The notes below the pieces were generated by a model. The model was not told the DNA's origin and did no database searches. It saw nothing but the letters and a program-made list of their open reading frames with translations. A stretch of 49,130 bases of DNA from Vulcanimicrobiia bacterium (GTDB taxonomy: Bacteria; Vulcanimicrobiota; Vulcanimicrobiia; Vulcanimicrobiales; Vulcanimicrobiaceae), in contig JAMXLK010000032.1 in NCBI GenBank assembly GCA_024281075.1, positions 1 through 49,130 of the forward strand, read 5' to 3'. Of this stretch, positions 1 through 9,368 are shown in pieces (position 1 is the stretch's first letter; the number at the start of each line of letters is the position of its first letter). Position numbers and translations under genes: made by a program.

Positions 1-179
1 TTTGCCGCGACGGCGCCGGTGAGCCACGTGCGGATCGCGTCGCCACCGATGTGCTCGGTGTGCTCGTCGTTCACCCAGGCATCGCGGGAGAATCCGCTCA
101 TCATTTCATCGATGCTGCCGCGGTTCATTCCGTCGACGTAAGCGGCGACTGCCGGCGGAAGTGCGAATGAGTCTTTCAT
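1..179 (-). CDS. SnoaL-like / NTF2-like family protein, N-terminal part (runs off the window)
   Basis: Reverse translation from ATG at 179: MKDSFALPPAVAAYVDGMNRGSIDEMMSGFSRDAWVNDEHTEHIGGDAIRTWLTGAVAA; open to window edge; divergent to the HxlR gene. Confidence 0.7.
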   Translation of the reverse strand, partial: MKDSFALPPAVAAYVDGMNRGSIDEMMSGFSRDAWVNDEHTEHIGGDAIRTWLTGAVAA

Positions 180-200
180 AAGAACAAGAATATTCCAGCC

Positions 201-590
201 ATGAGCGAGGCGTCTAGCCACCGCGATGTGCGCTACCTACCTGGAGGTAAGGGCTATCCGATAGCACTTGCCGCATCAGACTTGAACGAGGCTCTCGCGA
301 TCATTGCCGGCCGGTGGAAATCAGAGATACTCTTCGCGCTTTTCGACAAGTCCGTGCTGCGATTCAGCGAAGTAGAACGCGCCGTACAGGGTATTACACA
401 GAAGGTGCTTACGCAACAGCTGCGCGAGCTAGAACGGGATGGCATGATCGTGCGTACGGTTCACGCGGCCGTCCCCCCGCGCGTCGAGTACCGCCTTACT
501 GACGTCGGCGCAGCAATCTGCCCCGCGCTCGATGCGTTGCTCCAATGGCTGCAGTTTCGCTATGACGTGCTCTCTACGTCAAGTCAATAG
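201..590 (+). CDS. HxlR-family winged-helix transcriptional regulator
   Basis: 129 aa; ALAIIAGRWKSEILFALFDKSVLRFSEVERAVQGITQKVLTQQLRELERDGMIVR is typical of HxlR. Confidence 0.93.
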   Translation: MSEASSHRDVRYLPGGKGYPIALAASDLNEALAIIAGRWKSEILFALFDKSVLRFSEVERAVQGITQKVLTQQLRELERDGMIVRTVHAAVPPRVEYRLTDVGAAICPALDALLQWLQFRYDVLSTSSQ

Positions 591-751
591 ACATGAACGC
601 GAGTGCAGCCAACGGGCTCCGATCTGTCTAAGACCTCGATTGGGATGCATCGATTAGCGAATAGCAGCTATTCGAGGGCACGGCTGCGAAACACGAATTT
701 AGCCTGATAGGACGTTTAGTCATACTACGCGGGGGAATAGGCGAGACGCCC

Positions 752-1036
752 ATGGACAGCACCACAGAGCCGCCGCGGGCTCTCATTGAATTGGAAGGCG
801 AGTACGACATCGCCCGACGCGATGAGCTTGCGCGCGCGTTCGCGTCTTTGGGGAACGGTCCGGCAACGATCGATTTGAGCCGTGTGACGTACTTAGACTC
901 AATCTTCATGCAGCAACTCGTTTTACTATACCGGCGTCTCGTGGAACACGGCGTTACGCTAAAGGGCGCCAATGAAAACGTCCTCAAATTGCTGCGCATC
1001 GCTGGCTTGGACCAGTTCTTTCATTTCGTTGAATAA
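752..1036 (+). CDS. STAS-domain protein (anti-sigma factor antagonist-like)
   Basis: 94 aa; ATIDLSRVTYLDSIFMQQLVLLYRRL matches the STAS core. Confidence 0.8.
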   Translation: MDSTTEPPRALIELEGEYDIARRDELARAFASLGNGPATIDLSRVTYLDSIFMQQLVLLYRRLVEHGVTLKGANENVLKLLRIAGLDQFFHFVE

Positions 1037-1037
1037 C

Positions 1038-1268
1038 TTGGGCCCCGTGACTTGCTCGGACCACGTGCAAAGGGTTTGGCGCCGAGTACTCAAGGTCGCG
1101 AAGGATCATGCCCAGCGCGGCGTAGAGTTGACCGAATCAGACGCTCGTCAGATCGTGTCGCAAATCAATACGGAGGAAGGCTACTCGAAGCCTCACTGGT
1201 GCTCCGATGAAAGCCTGATCGCGTTCTGGGCGCGGTCGCTAGCCCGGCGCACGCGTGCACTTTCATAG
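1038..1268 (+). CDS. Small hypothetical protein
   Basis: In-frame TTG at 1038 directly after the STAS stop; ~76 aa; no recognised family. Confidence 0.4.
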   Translation: MGPVTCSDHVQRVWRRVLKVAKDHAQRGVELTESDARQIVSQINTEEGYSKPHWCSDESLIAFWARSLARRTRALS

Positions 1269-1468
1269 GGCGAACTAAAACCAACGAAAACGAAGCCGAG
1301 CGAGCAACGTCGCAGGCCTGCACGCCGACGTTTCAAGGAGCGGCCGCGGTTGTTAACGCGTTAACGCGATAAGAAGCAGGCACTGTGTGACTTGCTTTAG
1401 TTGAATTGGCTCCCGCCTTCTGGTAGCGTAATCGACAACGACGAAGATTTTGGAGCGCAAGGAAGCGT

Positions 1469-2611
1469 ATGACTTATTCATTTACTAAAGCGATCCGCCG
1501 TTATTGGCCGGCGCTGATTTTTGTTTCCATTGCGATCGGTGTTGCTGCATGTTCCGGTCCGCCGTGGAACGATTCGATAACGCCGGTCGGGACATCACAA
1601 ACCCAATCGTATGCTCAGCCGCAAGCGACGCAGACGCCCATTGCTTGGGTGAGCTGGTACACCGTCAACGATACGAGCCTACCCGGTAGCAACAACAACA
1701 TCACCGGCATCGAAGACGTTAACAGCGTTGTCGGAGTGAACTACGGGAACTCAAGCGGCAGCGTGCAGAGCTTCGATGCGTCACCGGCGCCGAGCGGATA
1801 CACCAACTTCAAGACGTTAAGCTTCTCCCAAACGTCGGTTACGTATTTGTGGGGGCGCGCTAACTCGAGCCACGGCGGCGAAGTCGGTTACATCGTTCCG
1901 CAAGGCGGCAGCTACTCATGCAATCCGTGCGGAGTCACACACGGTAACGGCTGGCAGGTCATCAACAACCCGGCCGCCGGAAATTGTAACAACACGACGT
2001 TGCGCGGCATCGACTCGTCATGGATCACCGTAGGGTACTACCTTGCCGGGAGCGGCTGCGGCGCGGCCGCGCCCTTCGAAGAATACACCGAATCCACGTG
2101 CTGTAGCCAAGGCAATCCGACAACGGTGTTCACCCCATTTACGCCGCCGGGGCCATACGACAGCGCGATCGCGACCGGAGTCAACGGCGTCGGCGATGCG
2201 GTCGGGTATTCCACGAGCGGTGGCGTGTCGACCGGCTGGTACTACTCGTACTTCGCGTACACAAAAATTGCCGTACCGAACGCCATCTCAACGCAACCGC
2301 TCGGCATTAACTGGCAGGACAACGTCGTGGGCGAGTACTGGACCAGTGCGGGCGGTCCCTACGGCTTTCTCGTTCAGAACCCGGGCGGCATTCAGTATTA
2401 TCAGTATCCCATCTACTTCAACAACAACGCGCAATACAGTCAGACGATACCGTACTCCATTAACGACTGCGCGAACATCTCGGGCACGTATCTCAACGGC
2501 AGCAGCGGTCTATACAACGGCTTCGTCGCAACTTCGCCGGCAAAGAATTGTTCTCTGGGCGGCGCTCCGAAACAGAGAATCCGTAAACACGCCGGCATGG
2601 GGGGCCAATAA
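1469..2611 (+). CDS. HAF-repeat extracellular lipoprotein
   Basis: Signal peptide and lipobox (IGVAAC); repeated GI(N/D)xxxxVGxY...GF-like units. Confidence 0.75.
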   Translation: MTYSFTKAIRRYWPALIFVSIAIGVAACSGPPWNDSITPVGTSQTQSYAQPQATQTPIAWVSWYTVNDTSLPGSNNNITGIEDVNSVVGVNYGNSSGSVQSFDASPAPSGYTNFKTLSFSQTSVTYLWGRANSSHGGEVGYIVPQGGSYSCNPCGVTHGNGWQVINNPAAGNCNNTTLRGIDSSWITVGYYLAGSGCGAAAPFEEYTESTCCSQGNPTTVFTPFTPPGPYDSAIATGVNGVGDAVGYSTSGGVSTGWYYSYFAYTKIAVPNAISTQPLGINWQDNVVGEYWTSAGGPYGFLVQNPGGIQYYQYPIYFNNNAQYSQTIPYSINDCANISGTYLNGSSGLYNGFVATSPAKNCSLGGAPKQRIRKHAGMGGQ

Positions 2612-3783
2612 TGCGGTCGCAGCTTTGCTCAGGCAGAAACATTGCGTCGGCAGCCGTTATCGCTCTTGCCTTCGTTATCGGCGCGTGCTCGGGCGGCGCT
2701 TCCAACGGTTCCGGCTCCTCCTTCCAAACGATGCCTAAGGGTTCGGGACGAACGCGCGCCACGGTCTCTTACACATTTACGACCGTCGATAACTCCGCGG
2801 GCCTGAACAACAAGATCATGGGCATTAACGACAACTCCGAAATCATCGGCGTGTACTATAATCCCGGATCGATCGTGGTCGGGAACAGCTACGTTTCGCA
2901 GCCTTCCAGCGGATCGTATACCATCTTCACCTTGAATAACTGGCCGGACGCTCACACAAACAATGGCGCCGGCGGCACATACATGACGTCACTCGCGACG
3001 ACTGCGAACTACGCGCAGCCGATTGCTGCGGGCTATGCCTACGATCCGGGAGGCATGCCCGGCGGCGGAAACGGAAGCCGGTTGGGCGTGTGGGGCGTGG
3101 CCGACAATCAGGGTCTTTGGTCGCTCATCAAGCTTCATACCGGTCAGAAGGCCGGCGGGTGCATCGGGACGCAGTTGAACGGAATCAATGCCGCGGGCTA
3201 CTCCGTCGGCGAATACGGAGATCCGGCGAATAGTTGTTTGATGCGAGCGTTTGAAGAGCTGCCCGGCGGAAGCAGTAAGAATATTGTTCCCGCGAGCCCA
3301 AGTCCGTACGTCTATGCCGCAACCGGAATCGACGACGGCCTGAACGTCGTGGGATGGCTCCAGCCTTCAAAAACGAGTGCCACGACGAAGGGGTGGTATG
3401 GCTATCCTTACGGCGTCAACGGGTGCAAGACCAAACCGTATTGCTACACCGTCTTAACGTATGACAATAAAGGCTACAGCACGCAGCTTCTCGGCATTAA
3501 TGCTACGAGCGCTATCGTCGGCTCGTACATTCAAAGCGGGGTAACGCACGGGCTCCTGCTGACGTCGCCGACGAATAACCCATCCTGGCAAACGATTGAC
3601 GAGCCGAATGCAAAGAGCATAACCGTCGTGAACGGCATTAACGACAGCGGCGACATTTGCGGATGGTATAACGACGGCAACGGCAACCTGCACGGCTTCG
3701 TCGGCGTGCCGTCAGGCGGACGCCGCGCCGGCGGCAAAGTTCACCGTGTCTTTACGGACAACCACTTGCCGGTTTTGCGGTAA
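2611..3783 (+). CDS. HAF-repeat extracellular lipoprotein, paralog of the preceding gene
   Basis: Lipobox FVIGAC; repeats GINDNSEIIGVYY, GIDDGLNVVGWL, GINATSAIVGSY, GINDSGDICGWY; TAATG overlap with upstream gene. Confidence 0.75.
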   Translation: MRSQLCSGRNIASAAVIALAFVIGACSGGASNGSGSSFQTMPKGSGRTRATVSYTFTTVDNSAGLNNKIMGINDNSEIIGVYYNPGSIVVGNSYVSQPSSGSYTIFTLNNWPDAHTNNGAGGTYMTSLATTANYAQPIAAGYAYDPGGMPGGGNGSRLGVWGVADNQGLWSLIKLHTGQKAGGCIGTQLNGINAAGYSVGEYGDPANSCLMRAFEELPGGSSKNIVPASPSPYVYAATGIDDGLNVVGWLQPSKTSATTKGWYGYPYGVNGCKTKPYCYTVLTYDNKGYSTQLLGINATSAIVGSYIQSGVTHGLLLTSPTNNPSWQTIDEPNAKSITVVNGINDSGDICGWYNDGNGNLHGFVGVPSGGRRAGGKVHRVFTDNHLPVLR

Positions 3784-4231
3784 TTTTTTCCGTTAGCACC
3801 GGTGCGTTGACTTGGCTAACGCAGAGGCCGCCTTGCGTGACGGTGCTTTCGGTCACTCCCGCTTCCGATACGGTCCACTTGACGATCGTGTCGGCGAGTT
3901 GAACGTCTAACGCGTGAAATCTTACGGTAAACCATCCGCTGGTCCCGCAATCAACGAGCTCGACCGCGCGCACGGTTGAAGCGCCATAGTCGAGATGGTT
4001 ATCAGAAAAGGGGCCGGGGAACTGTATGCAATTCCGCGTGACGTCTTCAACCGCGAAGCTTATGCTCGACTGCGTACTGCCTTGAATCACGGAATTCACG
4101 ACAGTAAAGTTAAATTGCGCGGCAACCGGCAGTAACGGTGCGACCGCGCTGGAGCCGCCGCCGCACCCGGTCAGCACCAGGATAGCCGCGGAAATGCCGA
4201 ACGCAGAGCGGCTAAAAATGGATGTATTCAT
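3752..4231 (-). CDS. Hypothetical lipoprotein
   Basis: 159 aa; signal peptide with lipobox ILVLTGC; convergent with the upstream HAF gene. Confidence 0.65.
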   Translation of the reverse strand: MNTSIFSRSAFGISAAILVLTGCGGGSSAVAPLLPVAAQFNFTVVNSVIQGSTQSSISFAVEDVTRNCIQFPGPFSDNHLDYGASTVRAVELVDCGTSGWFTVRFHALDVQLADTIVKWTVSEAGVTESTVTQGGLCVSQVNAPVLTEKITAKPASGCP

Positions 4232-4292
4232 CGCTTCAGCTCCCTCCCGCGCGCAACCGAGCCCGCAGTGAAGAGGCGATTAGCGGCCCATG

Positions 4293-4349
4293 CATTACCA
4301 CCTGCTTCGCAGTGCTCGGCGGCATTCGTCACCCGGTTGCAGGGTAATG
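4293..4349. promoter_or_regulatory. Inverted repeat / possible structured leader
   Basis: CATTACC-ac-CTGC (4293-4305) pairs with GCAG-GGTAATG (4339-4349); lies upstream of the start at 4378. Confidence 0.4.
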
Positions 4350-4377
4350 GTGCGAGCCCTAGCAGAGTGATGGCAAC

Positions 4378-5298
4378 GTGGTAAGATCGGTCGTCGCAAC
4401 CAGCCTGCTCTTAACGCTCTCCCCTGCGTTGGCGCCAATCGCGTCGGCAGACCCCGACGCCTATCAAATCTTCGATCGTGCTCGTCAGGTGTTGCAAGAA
4501 CAGTCATATCCCAGCCCGATCTCGTATCGCACGACCATTAATGTCTCCGAGGGAGACAAGGAAGAGGCCGAACACTTCCGCGCTGAAGCGTTCTCGAGCG
4601 GAGACGTTCGAGTCGAGGGAGTTAGCGATGAGGAACAGGCGGCACCGCACGAAGCCGGCGGCGTAAATTTCAAGCTTGCATTTTCGATTGGCTGGAACGC
4701 CGGCGCCGGCGGCCAGACGGCGACCGGAACGCAGGACGTTCACCGCAAGGAAGCATCGCCGGATTACCTCGGGTTGCCGCTCATCAGCCCGAGCTACTCA
4801 TTTGGACTAACGCTGGAACGCGCGCCGACTTCGACCCCGAGCGCGAGCAGCGCGCCGCGCTTGCCGACGATTGCTACGGTCACGGCGGTCGATCGTGCCT
4901 ACAACGTCGCTCTCGTGGGAACCGAAGCAATCGGCGGACTCTACACCTATCACTTGCGGTTGCAACCGCTGCGCCGGCCCGATCGCTACCGAATCAGAGA
5001 GCTCTGGATCGACGTCTACACGTACCAAGTCGTGCAGCTTCAAACACAAGGCAACTTCACCGATGCGCCGATGGCGAACGTTCGGTGGTTGGTGACGTTC
5101 CAAAACGTCGACGGAAACGCCTATATCGAGAAAGAGACCGCACTCGATTCGCTCGTTTTCAGGCACGACAGAACGTTCTCGACTGCGAGCATTAGCTTCG
5201 ATGACATTCGCGCCGAAGAGGCTTCTACACCGACCTTACCGGCGATGGACGGCAACGCCGATACCAACCTACGCGAGCCCGGAAAGGCGACGCGTTAG
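4378..5298 (+). CDS. Hypothetical secreted protein
   Basis: 306 aa, N-terminal signal peptide (SVVATSLLLTLSPALAPIASA). Confidence 0.65.
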   Translation: MVRSVVATSLLLTLSPALAPIASADPDAYQIFDRARQVLQEQSYPSPISYRTTINVSEGDKEEAEHFRAEAFSSGDVRVEGVSDEEQAAPHEAGGVNFKLAFSIGWNAGAGGQTATGTQDVHRKEASPDYLGLPLISPSYSFGLTLERAPTSTPSASSAPRLPTIATVTAVDRAYNVALVGTEAIGGLYTYHLRLQPLRRPDRYRIRELWIDVYTYQVVQLQTQGNFTDAPMANVRWLVTFQNVDGNAYIEKETALDSLVFRHDRTFSTASISFDDIRAEEASTPTLPAMDGNADTNLREPGKATR

Positions 5299-5490
5299 CT
5301 ACACGATATCGTCGGGCGTTCCGCGGTGGACGTCTTCTTGATCGTCGCGATTCGGATTGATGCTGCTATCGCCGTACTTGTCGCGTTCCAGCTCGACGGC
5401 ATCGGCGGGATCGAGCGGCAAATCCCGGCGCGGCGCCACGTCGGGCGCAATGGTCTCTTCGTCGTCGCCGCGCGGGCGATCGTTATCCAT
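5299..5490 (-). CDS. Small acidic hypothetical protein
   Basis: MDNDRPRGDDEETIAPDVAPRRDLPLDPADAVELERDKYGDSSINPNRDDQEDVHRGTPDDIV; internal start of a longer ORF. Confidence 0.5.
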   Translation of the reverse strand: MDNDRPRGDDEETIAPDVAPRRDLPLDPADAVELERDKYGDSSINPNRDDQEDVHRGTPDDIV

Positions 5491-5620
5491 GTATGCGTCA
5501 TACCCACCTCGGAGCTTGCGCTGTCCCGAAGAGCGGGCAGGCTTGGCTGAAGGGAAGCTTTCGAACAGCAAGGAAAGCCCTCTCCTGCTTACTTCGAACC
5601 GGTTAGGAGAAGAAAACCGC

Positions 5621-6022
5621 ATGATACGTTTCGGTCGTTTAGTTGCCGTCGCGCTCTTGGGCGTTGGGGCGATAACGGCATCGGCCGGCACCGCGCGCGC
5701 CGCGGCGCCCATTTTGATCAAGAGCTGCACCGTCGAGAAGCCGAAACCGTTCAGCCATATGGCGAACGGCACGCGCATCGAATGGGTCAATCTGGGCAAT
5801 AAAACCGCGTCGACGGTCACCTTCCTCGTCGGATACCGTAACGCGCAGCAGCACTATCTGCGCCGCACGGACGACGTAGGCTCATTCGCGCCGCACGCGA
5901 CGATTAACCACGTGCTTAGCCTGTATAACGACGTTACCTACGCCGGCGCGCAAACGACGCAATGCGTTCCGACGAGGGTTAAGTGGGCAGGCGGTACCAT
6001 TTGGGTTGCTCCTTCGCACTAG
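5621..6022 (+). CDS. Hypothetical secreted protein
   Basis: ATG at 5621 with GGTTAGGAGA upstream; signal peptide MIRFGRLVAVALLGVGAITASAGTARA. Confidence 0.65.
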   Translation: MIRFGRLVAVALLGVGAITASAGTARAAAPILIKSCTVEKPKPFSHMANGTRIEWVNLGNKTASTVTFLVGYRNAQQHYLRRTDDVGSFAPHATINHVLSLYNDVTYAGAQTTQCVPTRVKWAGGTIWVAPSH

Positions 6023-6044
6023 GTTCTCGGCAGGGAAGAACCGG

Positions 6045-6076
6045 AAGGGCCGATCGACGGATCGGCCCTTCTCTTT
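6045..6076 (+). terminator. Rho-independent terminator
   Basis: Perfect 11-bp stem AAGGGCCGATC-GACG-GATCGGCCCTT followed by CTCTTTT. Confidence 0.85.
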
Positions 6077-6135
6077 TGCCTAGGAGGCATATACGGATCG
6101 TCGAAGGCCACCGCGTGCGCGTCGGATTTCGGACG

Positions 6136-6762
6136 ATGTCCTCGCTCGCTTTGTGCGCCGCTGCCGCAGGCGCGGCGATCGCGCATTCGGCCATCGACGT
6201 GCTCGGCGATTTTGCGCTACCCCGCGACAGCTACGACCATCTGCGGCACGGCTCGCGTGAGTTCGTCACCGGCGTGGCGCTGCTGGTCGCACTGCTGCTC
6301 GCCGCGCGGGGATTGCGCATCTGTTGCGACATCGCGGCAAAACATCGTGCCCGGCTGCTGCGTCCGGTCTTCGGTTTGCAAGAAACACTCGCCATGCTCT
6401 TCGGCGCAGTGACGGCGAGCCTCGCAATCGTTCCGGCCATGGAGTTTTTCGACGGCCGGCTTGACGGGATTCCGGTACGCGGCCTCGGCGAAGCATTTGG
6501 CGGCTCGATACCGCTCGGCGTCGCGACGACGATTGCGGCAGCCGGACTCTTTGCAGCGGTTCTTTACGCCGTCGCGCGTTGGCTGATCTCCCACCACGAT
6601 TCCATCGCAACGATCATCGAATTTTTGCTGCGTCCGTTTGCCGGCGCGCGCCGCGCTCCCGGCTACGATCGGCTCGGGCGGCACGTCATCCTTCGGCGCC
6701 GCCGCGCGCAAAGCGCGCTTCGTCTCGCTAAGCGTGGACCTCCCGCGACTACCTTCGCGTAG
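6136..6762 (+). CDS. Hypothetical multi-pass membrane protein
   Basis: Hydrophobic segments (FVTGVALLVALLLAARG, AMLFGAVTASLAIVPAM, TTIAAAGLFAAVLYAVARW); start uncertain. Confidence 0.55.
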   Translation: MSSLALCAAAAGAAIAHSAIDVLGDFALPRDSYDHLRHGSREFVTGVALLVALLLAARGLRICCDIAAKHRARLLRPVFGLQETLAMLFGAVTASLAIVPAMEFFDGRLDGIPVRGLGEAFGGSIPLGVATTIAAAGLFAAVLYAVARWLISHHDSIATIIEFLLRPFAGARRAPGYDRLGRHVILRRRRAQSALRLAKRGPPATTFA

Positions 6763-6800
6763 TCCAAAACCACCCAACAGCATTTCCCGGGAGTCATTCC

Positions 6801-9362
6801 ATGCAATTCCGCATTGCGTGCGTTCGCGCCGCATGCATCGTTCTCGCGTTCGTACTCTGGCCGTGTTCGGGCATCGCGTTGGCCGATCACGAGGAACACC
6901 ATCACGACCAAGAACAGCACGAGCACCACGAAACCGACGTCAAAGGCACGGTATCGGCGACTGACGGCACGCCGGTCGCAGGCGCGATTCTCGTGCTTTC
7001 GTCGGGCGAGATCAAGAAAGAGACCCATAGCGACGCGCACGGGCGGTTTAAGATCGACGACGTGCCGAACGGAACGTACGCGCTCGACGTCGTCGCCGCC
7101 GGCTATCAAGCGATTTCCGAACGCACCGTGACGATCGATCGCCAAAACAAGAGCCTTGCGATCGTGCTCGCACCCTCGACGACCGGCTCGCTGACCGTCA
7201 TCGGCACCGTGCGAGCTGCCGCCGGCGAAACCGTCTCGACGTCCTCCGCACAAAGCGCCACGCTCAACGCGCAAAGCGCGGCGGCGGCCGGCACGAATGC
7301 GGTCTCGGCCATGCTCTGGCCGCAGCTTTCCGTCACACCGGTCTTGCCGCTCGGCGGAGGGAGTAACGCGACCCAGGTCTTTGCCGTGCGCGGCCCCGAT
7401 CCGACCGAAACGTTAGTCGACATCGACGGCCATAAGGTCAATAACGGAAATACCGGCGACTTCGATCTTTCGCTGGTCGACCCGGCGGCGCTCCAAGGGG
7501 TGCAAGTTATTTACGGAATCTCGCCCTCGTCGCTCATCGGGCCGAACACGATCGGCGGCGGCGTCAACATTTTAACGCTCGAGCCGACGACCACGCCGCA
7601 CTCGCTGATGCGTCTCTTCGGCGGATCGTACGATACGTTTGGCCAGACGCTGCAAACGACCGGAACCAGCGGACGTCTCGGCTATGCGTTTTCGTTCCAT
7701 AACGCCAGCTCGTCGGGTTCCGTGAATACGACGATCGTCGCGCCGCCGCCGGGCGTCTCGCCCCCGGCAGAAAACGAACGTTCGCAAAGCGTCGGGAGCG
7801 GCTCCTACGGCGACTCGTTCTTGTCCAAACTTCGCTACGAGCTCGGCCCGTCGAACGGCTATGGCTACGTGCAGCTCGACTTCCGCAATCAGACGGTTAC
7901 CAAAGACGAATCTGCCTTACTGACCAACTACACGCCGCCGGGCTTTAGCGGCGGCGGCGGCGATGATGCCGTTCACGTTGGTCCTCTCGATGCATCGAGT
8001 TCGGGCGGCTATCAAAGCTTTGCCGGAACTTGGCTTGGCACGCATCAAGTAAACTACGGCCTCGACGCGCAGCTGCCGGTGGGATTGGAACAGATCGACG
8101 GAGCTCCGGCGACGCTGGTTCAATTCAGTCATCTGACCACGCTCGCATCGCAGTCCGTCTCCGGCCCGGGCGCCGAGACGATGCAGTACCTGTACAATCA
8201 ACGCGACCTCTTGGGCGACGACTGGTTCCAGATCGATCATCACTTCGACTACGGCACCCTTTCGTTCAAGTACGACCTCCAAACGGAAACGCTAACGACG
8301 AACTACGTGCAAGGACAAGTCGTCGCACAAGCGCAGCCCATTGGCGGTCCGTTCGGTCCGGCGATCGTTGCGCTCGCCCAGACCCCTCCGGTGCAAACGA
8401 TTCCGCTTGCGCAGACACAACGCTATGCGGTGATTCGGTATAACGGCGACCCGACGAGCCACATTCACTTTTCGCTCGCGGCGTACGAAAGCTGGTTCAG
8501 TACGTGGGGAAGCGGCTTCAATCCGCGAGCCGGTTTCACGTGGACGCCGACGGGGAGCACGGCTGTGCGAGCATCCGTCGGAACGACGTTCCAGACGCCC
8601 CAGCTTTCGGAAATGGTCGTTCCGCCGCCGGCCGATCGCGTTCCCGTGGGCGGCGTCGTCTACGTCGGCAATCCGAATCTGCAACCCGATCGTGCGACGG
8701 ATTATGATTTCGGCGTGGATCACATTTTCGGCACGTCGCGCCATCCGCTGCGTCTTTCATTTGACGCGTATCAGAATAACGTTCGTTCACCGTCGGCGCA
8801 GCTCAACGTCGTTCCGATTCCGGGTTGCCAGACAAAGCATAACCCGACACCGTGCCCGATCAGCATGCCGGTCAACGCCGGGAACGCAACGTATCGCGGA
8901 ATCGACGTGCAGGCCGATCAATTGCTCGGGCGCGACTTGCACGTGCGCGCCGGCTGGGACGTCGACAGCTCGTTCCTCACGGTTATTCCGGCATCGGTGC
9001 AAGACGGCACGCTCGCCGCCGGGCAACAGGCTCTGGGGCAGCCGCTACACAAAGCGTACGTTGCGGTCGAGAACGACGCGCCGTTCGGTCTGAACTATGG
9101 TGCGGAACTCGACTACGAAGGCTGGTATAACGAGCTCAATCGTTCGCCGTACGCAACACTCGACGCTCACGTCGCCTACCGGCACGCCGGTTTCGAGTAC
9201 GGGCTCTACGGAACGAATCTAACGAACGTCTATGCCAACCCCTTTACCATTATCGGAGGCGGCATCGTATATGGTGGAACGCCGGGCTCTCCGGTGATTC
9301 CGACCAATGCCTACGTCTTGCAAGGAGCTACCGTCAAGTTCGTCGTCACGCGGTCGATCTAG
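6801..9362 (+). CDS. TonB-dependent receptor with carboxypeptidase-regulatory-like domain
   Basis: 853 aa; signal peptide, CarbopepD_reg-like domain, plug-like region (AVRGPDPTETLVDIDGHKVN), C-terminal beta-barrel pattern. Confidence 0.9.
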   Translation: MQFRIACVRAACIVLAFVLWPCSGIALADHEEHHHDQEQHEHHETDVKGTVSATDGTPVAGAILVLSSGEIKKETHSDAHGRFKIDDVPNGTYALDVVAAGYQAISERTVTIDRQNKSLAIVLAPSTTGSLTVIGTVRAAAGETVSTSSAQSATLNAQSAAAAGTNAVSAMLWPQLSVTPVLPLGGGSNATQVFAVRGPDPTETLVDIDGHKVNNGNTGDFDLSLVDPAALQGVQVIYGISPSSLIGPNTIGGGVNILTLEPTTTPHSLMRLFGGSYDTFGQTLQTTGTSGRLGYAFSFHNASSSGSVNTTIVAPPPGVSPPAENERSQSVGSGSYGDSFLSKLRYELGPSNGYGYVQLDFRNQTVTKDESALLTNYTPPGFSGGGGDDAVHVGPLDASSSGGYQSFAGTWLGTHQVNYGLDAQLPVGLEQIDGAPATLVQFSHLTTLASQSVSGPGAETMQYLYNQRDLLGDDWFQIDHHFDYGTLSFKYDLQTETLTTNYVQGQVVAQAQPIGGPFGPAIVALAQTPPVQTIPLAQTQRYAVIRYNGDPTSHIHFSLAAYESWFSTWGSGFNPRAGFTWTPTGSTAVRASVGTTFQTPQLSEMVVPPPADRVPVGGVVYVGNPNLQPDRATDYDFGVDHIFGTSRHPLRLSFDAYQNNVRSPSAQLNVVPIPGCQTKHNPTPCPISMPVNAGNATYRGIDVQADQLLGRDLHVRAGWDVDSSFLTVIPASVQDGTLAAGQQALGQPLHKAYVAVENDAPFGLNYGAELDYEGWYNELNRSPYATLDAHVAYRHAGFEYGLYGTNLTNVYANPFTIIGGGIVYGGTPGSPVIPTNAYVLQGATVKFVVTRSI

Positions 9363-9368
9363 CGCCAT

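Noticed and set aside
2043-2738. 231-aa plus-strand ORF
   Set aside because: Out-of-frame reading of the HAF lipoprotein pair, Arg/Ser/Thr-biased
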